This document shows positions 60,320 to 64,000 of a stretch of 64,000 bases of DNA, in pieces. Numbering within the stretch: position 1 is the first letter of the stretch; each line of letters starts with the position of its first letter. Position numbers and translations under genes: made by a program. Where the stretch lies: NCBI GenBank assembly GCA_030068075.1, contig CM057841.1, positions 44,557,030-44,621,029 on the forward strand, written 5' to 3'. The notes under the pieces are model-generated. The model was given only the letters and a program-made list of their open reading frames with translations, made no database searches and had not been told where the DNA came from. This DNA is from Paguma larvata (taxonomy: Eukaryota > Chordata > Mammalia > Carnivora > Viverridae).

Positions 60320-60375
60320 TTTCAGCAAGGCTTGCTAATTTAGAATTACATTTCGGCAAGGGTGCTAATTTAGAA
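60320..60375. repeat. 31-base tandem duplication
   Basis: TTTCAGCAAGGCTTGCTAAT (60320) and TTTCGGCAAGGGTGCTAATT (60351), both ending in TTTAGAA. Confidence 0.75.
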
Positions 60376-61167
60376 ATCGCTAGCCATGGAAGAAAGTAGG
60401 CATCCTGTTTTTTTAAAAAAAAAAAACAAAACAGTGTTATAGATTTTATTATACATATGTGTGTTTGTGTGAGTGGAGAGAGGGAGAGCATTGTTCTCCT
60501 AAGTTGTATCAATACTGGTGCCACAAAACACACCAATATCACAAGTTGAAGGTCTCCATTCATTTAGTGAAAAATAACTGAACCATCCCATGTTGTAACT
60601 CTTTAAAGAACAGGCAGGCTTAATAGTACTTAGTACCCTCTTTGTTTATTTTAATTTTTAATATTCAATGAGTTTTAAGTTGTGTTCTTTTAAAATAAAA
60701 AGACACAAGGTCAGTAACTTCAAAACTTTGTTTAGGTTAGAAGGCATAAGCCCCACTGTTCATGACAGCACAGGGAGAAATACCCCTCCAAGATGAGCTT
60801 GTAGGATGTATGCAAACATTTTGTACTTGTTCTGTACTTCTGGGAAAGAAGAATTACATGTTGGCCTTAGCAACTGTGACAAGATAGAACAATGCCAATA
60901 TAACAGAGAATAGACTATTTGATCATAATAAACTTGCTACAACAAAATTCCTTCTAAATGGTTGACACTCAGAGCCATGAGTGGGTATGTGCAGTATTAC
61001 TATGACATAGAATGGGCCACTTGATTACAAGAGACTTACTAATATAAAAATTGATGGCAGCAAAATACACACCTGGATGACAAGCTATGACCGTTGTGAA
61101 TATCCCTGTGTTTTAAATTTTGAAAGGTTTATAATTTATGTTTTCAAAATAGTTCAGAAGAGGCTAA

Positions 61168-61345
61168 CGAGATAGATCACGTCACTCTCTGTGTAACCGG
61201 ATGAAATTTCGCGTTGGGAACGGACAAGATCCCTCCGTGATCTTCGCGTCCAGTAATCGTCCTGCCATTTTGTGGCTTTTGCTCCACCTGGCTCGACCGC
61301 AGCCGTCATAAATCCAGGCTACAGAGCTGCATGATTTCAGAGCCG
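61168..61345. promoter_or_regulatory. CpG cluster with CRE-like and YY1-like sites
   Basis: Fourteen CpGs fall in about 180 bases in otherwise CpG-poor DNA. It holds TCACGTCA (61177-61184; reverse complement TGACGTGA, a one-base variant of the ATF/CREB site). It also holds GCCATTTTG (61264-61272; reverse complement CAAAATGGC, YY1-like). It is too short for a standard CpG island. It may be a small promoter, an enhancer core or a conserved element. The 89-codon minus frame 61182-61451 covers it and has no recognisable domain. Confidence 0.4.
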
Positions 61346-61771
61346 GCTCCAAAAACAGAAGTTCCAAAAATGAGACCACGTACAGTCCCTCCTCTTCATT
61401 TAGAGACCATAAATTTTGCACTGGTGTTATCTTGCGATATAATAATTGCACATTAATAAAAACATATGTGGTGAGAAGAGAATAAACTGCCCTTCACAAA
61501 AGCAGCTCAACACGAAATCGCATTTTCAAACAGCTTTAGAAAAGGAACCGAGAAAATGCTGGCAAGTCAACAGACAAGCAAGCAGCACAAGAGAAATTCT
61601 CAAAGGTATTTCCAAACTTGCATTCACAACGTGAAAACGGTGTGAGCTGCAGATTCCTGTAATATTCCCAAGACATAAGTTTCTGAGCATTTTTCTCTGT
61701 ATTGGTTATTGTGTGTTTAAGGAGTGTTTTACCCATTTCTTTTTTATGTTTTTCAATAAACAAAAACTATG

Positions 61772-61854
61772 TAATTTTTTTTTTCAGCGTTTACGAATTT
61801 CTACCCCAGGAAGGTGGCTTCTTTCGCCCCGTTGAAGCTGATCCACTGAAATGA
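61772..61854 (+). other. Possible terminal exon behind a strong acceptor (speculative)
   Basis: AATTTTTTTTTTCAG (acceptor AG at 61786-61787) is followed, in phase 1, by 21 open codons from 61789 to a TGA at 61852-61854. The peptide begins VYEFLPQEGGFF and ends EADPLK. Sequence is CpG-enriched relative to surroundings. I recognise no family, and the frame is short enough to be chance. Confidence 0.15.
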
Positions 61855-63409
61855 TCGCCTGCAGCTTCCGGATGCCTCACACTCCCTGAAACTAAGCCTC
61901 CACAGTATCTCCAAGCACTTTTCTCCCTCCCGGTCGGAATGAAGCGAAACCTCCCCTTCAAAGTGCAGGAAACCTACCATTAAACTGTTTGGGAATTCTG
62001 TTGTCTCCTATTTATCTCTCCATCAGTTACACACCTTTCTGTGCCTCTTCTCAAACGGTTCTGATTCTCTTCTGCAATAGCTGCCTCTATTTAATCCATC
62101 CCTCTCTGTCTACACCAAACAGGAGAGAAATATCACAGAAAGAAATACCTATTTTCTCACACTTTTCAGATTAAGTATCTCCTGCGGCTGATTGAAACTC
62201 CTTAAACTAAAATTATTTTATTTACAAAAAAACAAACATATATAGGGTGGTATATTTTATTTTCTCTGCATCTGTGGTCCAATTTGTAGGACCTCAAATT
62301 CTTCCTATAAATACATTTTTAATCTACGGCCCAGCCTGATGTTTCTCTTATTTTCCTGATTACCATTTTCCCCCTCCATTTGGGACCTTATTTGTTATCT
62401 CTCTTGCTCAATGCTTATTCAAAAATGCCTTCAATCTTAAAAAGCTGGTCAGCAAAACAATACATAAAAGAGCAAGAGGAAAACACATGAATAGAGCTAT
62501 ATACAGTCTATAATTTTCTAATATAGAAGATTTTTTTTACCATAGCCTCATCCAAAAGAAAAAGAATTATTTACATTTGCAGCTTAGAAAATAATTATAC
62601 ATACTTGTTCTCTACACTCAAATGCTGCCGCGGTCGGGTGTGTTTTGTAGAGGCACACTGCCCTCTGCAGGGGAAAACATCTTTGTCACAGCCCCCTTTG
62701 GAGCAAACTCAAAACAAAACCAGCGTAGCTGTGGTACTGAAAATATAAACAAATCGGTTCTTCAATGTATTTACTTGCAACCCATTAGACTGCATTTATC
62801 CATCCTAAAATATACTTGTTCACATTCTTTTTTTTTTTTTTAAGTTGACCTATCGCATATTTCCAGCCACAGGAAAACAGGCAAGAGGCGACATTTTGCC
62901 ACAATCTGCACAGTGAAATTAAACTGAACACAGAATTGCTCCAGTCTCCTTTCTTCCCCCGATGAGAATAGACCATCCCCTCCAAATAAAATTTCATAGT
63001 CATTCAAATGCCATCTGACCATTGCACAGTGGGGCCCTGAATTTTTCAAGAAATCCCTCTAGGTTTCTGTTCTGGGCTAGTGGAAGTACTCTTTGGTCCT
63101 TAGATCTTGCACTGTCGTTGTCTGATTTTCGCTTTAATATTCTGGAAAATGAGAGGAGGTGATACTGATTTTACCTTGTTGATTATATTTCAGAATATAA
63201 GAAAGATGCTCACCAAGAAAAATTTTGATGATTGAGTCCTAACACCACAAACTTAAATGTTGTGGTGGAAATTATCAACAGTAAAGAGCTAATGAGTCCT
63301 TCATTTCATGGAGGCTTTCATTCTTTCTCCTCTACCCATCTTGTGCCAGATCCCGTAAAACCTGTTCCAGCAATTAGAGGAGGAGGGACATCTGTATTCT
63401 TAAGAAATG

Positions 63410-63411
<2 letters not shown>
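61855..63411. other. Transposon-free block, part 2
   Basis: No transposon recognised. A small CpG-bearing string (GCTGCCGCGGTCGGGTG) lies at about 62625 and a T-run at about 62828. No gene seen. Confidence 0.45.

Positions 63412-63445
<34 letters not shown>
63412..63445. repeat. (TG)17 microsatellite
   Basis: Uninterrupted TG repeat, 34 bases. Confidence 0.97.
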
Positions 63446-63448
<3 letters not shown>

Positions 63449-64000
63449 AAGGTTGTCTAAAGTGGATTCTATAAACACAACATGTGTAAAGAAGTGGCAC
63501 AATTTACTGACATTGTCCAACTCCTAATAAAGTCTTCAGGGGAAATTCCTTACAGTTAAAAAGACACTTTTGACTTCTGCTTTCATTGTTTTGCCCCCTG
63601 TACACCACAGATCTTCCGCCAAGCCCACAAGGGCAGGTTTCCTTCCTCCGGTCTCTAAATGTGACCAGCAGGGGGGCTGATGAAGTGCTCATTTTTTACA
63701 TCAGTCTTATAAAATTGCTTTCCCCATTAATTGTATCCATGGAAACAATACATTTGGCTGGTAAGGGACTCCTGAATAAAATTTAATGGGATTCTCAAAA
63801 AATTTGCAGGCTAGGGGGAGATGCAACCATCAGCCATTCTAGCAAAGCCCAAGTTTTAGCTCAGTGCAGGATTAATTTGTTTTCAAAAACTGTATCTGGC
63901 TGAATCCAAATTAAACTAACATCATAAAAATGTCATTTCTCTATCTGAAAAAGAATTTTAAAGAGAAAGCAAATAGAAATTACATAATATTTCTGTGGGG
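63446..64000. other. Unique DNA to window end
   Basis: No repeat or coding signal recognised apart from the CTCF-like string at 63665-63679. Confidence 0.45.
63665..63679 (+). promoter_or_regulatory. CTCF-like motif
   Basis: CCAGCAGGGGGGCTG fits the CTCF core (CCASYAGRKGGCRS) except for one extra G before the C. Flanks GTGA and ATGA do not decide it. Confidence 0.3.

Larger units (their letters stand above)
55023..61167. other. Transposon-free block, part 1
   Basis: I recognise no transposon over about 6 kb. Dispersed strings look like regulatory DNA (for example GCACGCGTCAGGATAGCCTG near 58484). The 126-codon minus frame 57984-58364 and other frames have no recognisable domain. Contains a hairpin at 59720-59745, a tandem duplication at 60320-60375 and a divergent duplication around 60890-61060. 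Confidence 0.45.

Noticed and set aside
62828..62842. T-run as a reversed poly(A) tail
   Set aside because: No polyadenylation signal or gene body on the minus strand beside it; a plain homopolymer fits better.

Overview
The window is mammalian nuclear DNA, most probably from a cat-family or closely related feliform carnivore. The clue is a set of ten tRNA-Lys-derived CAN-SINEs of the type that opens with GGGGCnCCTGGGTGGCTCAGTC, carries a CT-rich middle and ends in an AAATAAACATTAAAA-like tail. That form is the feliform SINEC_Fc type and not the dog SINEC_Cf form. The sequence is AT-rich and CpG-depleted, and it carries the usual mammalian fossils: L1, L2, CR1/L3-like, MIR, MER5/MER20 and other hAT elements. 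I see no bacterial, viral or CRISPR content and no gene I can name. The open reading frames are short and are mostly chance frames or transposon remains.

Layout. 1-2972: 3' half of an old L1 (reverse transcriptase region to 3' UTR). 3010-3384: L2 fragment, AT microsatellite, SINE. 3385-11225: mostly unique, with CR1/L3-like, MER5 and MIR fossils and a MIR split by a SINE. 11226-15305: four kilobases with no repeat recognised. 15310-20697: MIRs, an old L1 3' end with a SINE beside it, a MER20 and a MER5A. 22800-24182: L2, hAT and MIR cluster. 24183-28700: repeat-poor, with a strong G-quadruplex motif and the longest open frame (182 codons, unassigned). 28700-31860: young SINE, MIRs, hAT. 32270-36595: long decayed L1 (ORF1 to late ORF2) holding three nested SINEs and lacking its 3' end. 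36737-38120: SINE, long L2, CR1/L3-like piece. 38121-42780: mostly unique, one hAT fossil. 42790-46200: old L1 endonuclease fragment with a SINE, tandem duplication, MER5-like element, two MIRs. 46201-51800: AT-rich DNA, small fossils, a SINE. 51801-55022: unique DNA with two CA microsatellites and a polypurine tract. 55023-64000: nearly 9 kb with no transposon recognised, a CpG/CRE cluster at 61.2 kb, a TG microsatellite and a CTCF-like site.

No genes act together here. The window reads as intergenic or intronic DNA. Its possible function lies in the repeat-poor blocks, which behave like conserved regulatory or intronic sequence. Two short reading frames behind strong splice-acceptor signals (6.4 kb and 61.8 kb) are the only exon-like structures I would test. 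All repeat family names come from memory of consensus sequences, and boundaries are good to about 10-30 bases unless a target-site duplication fixes them.
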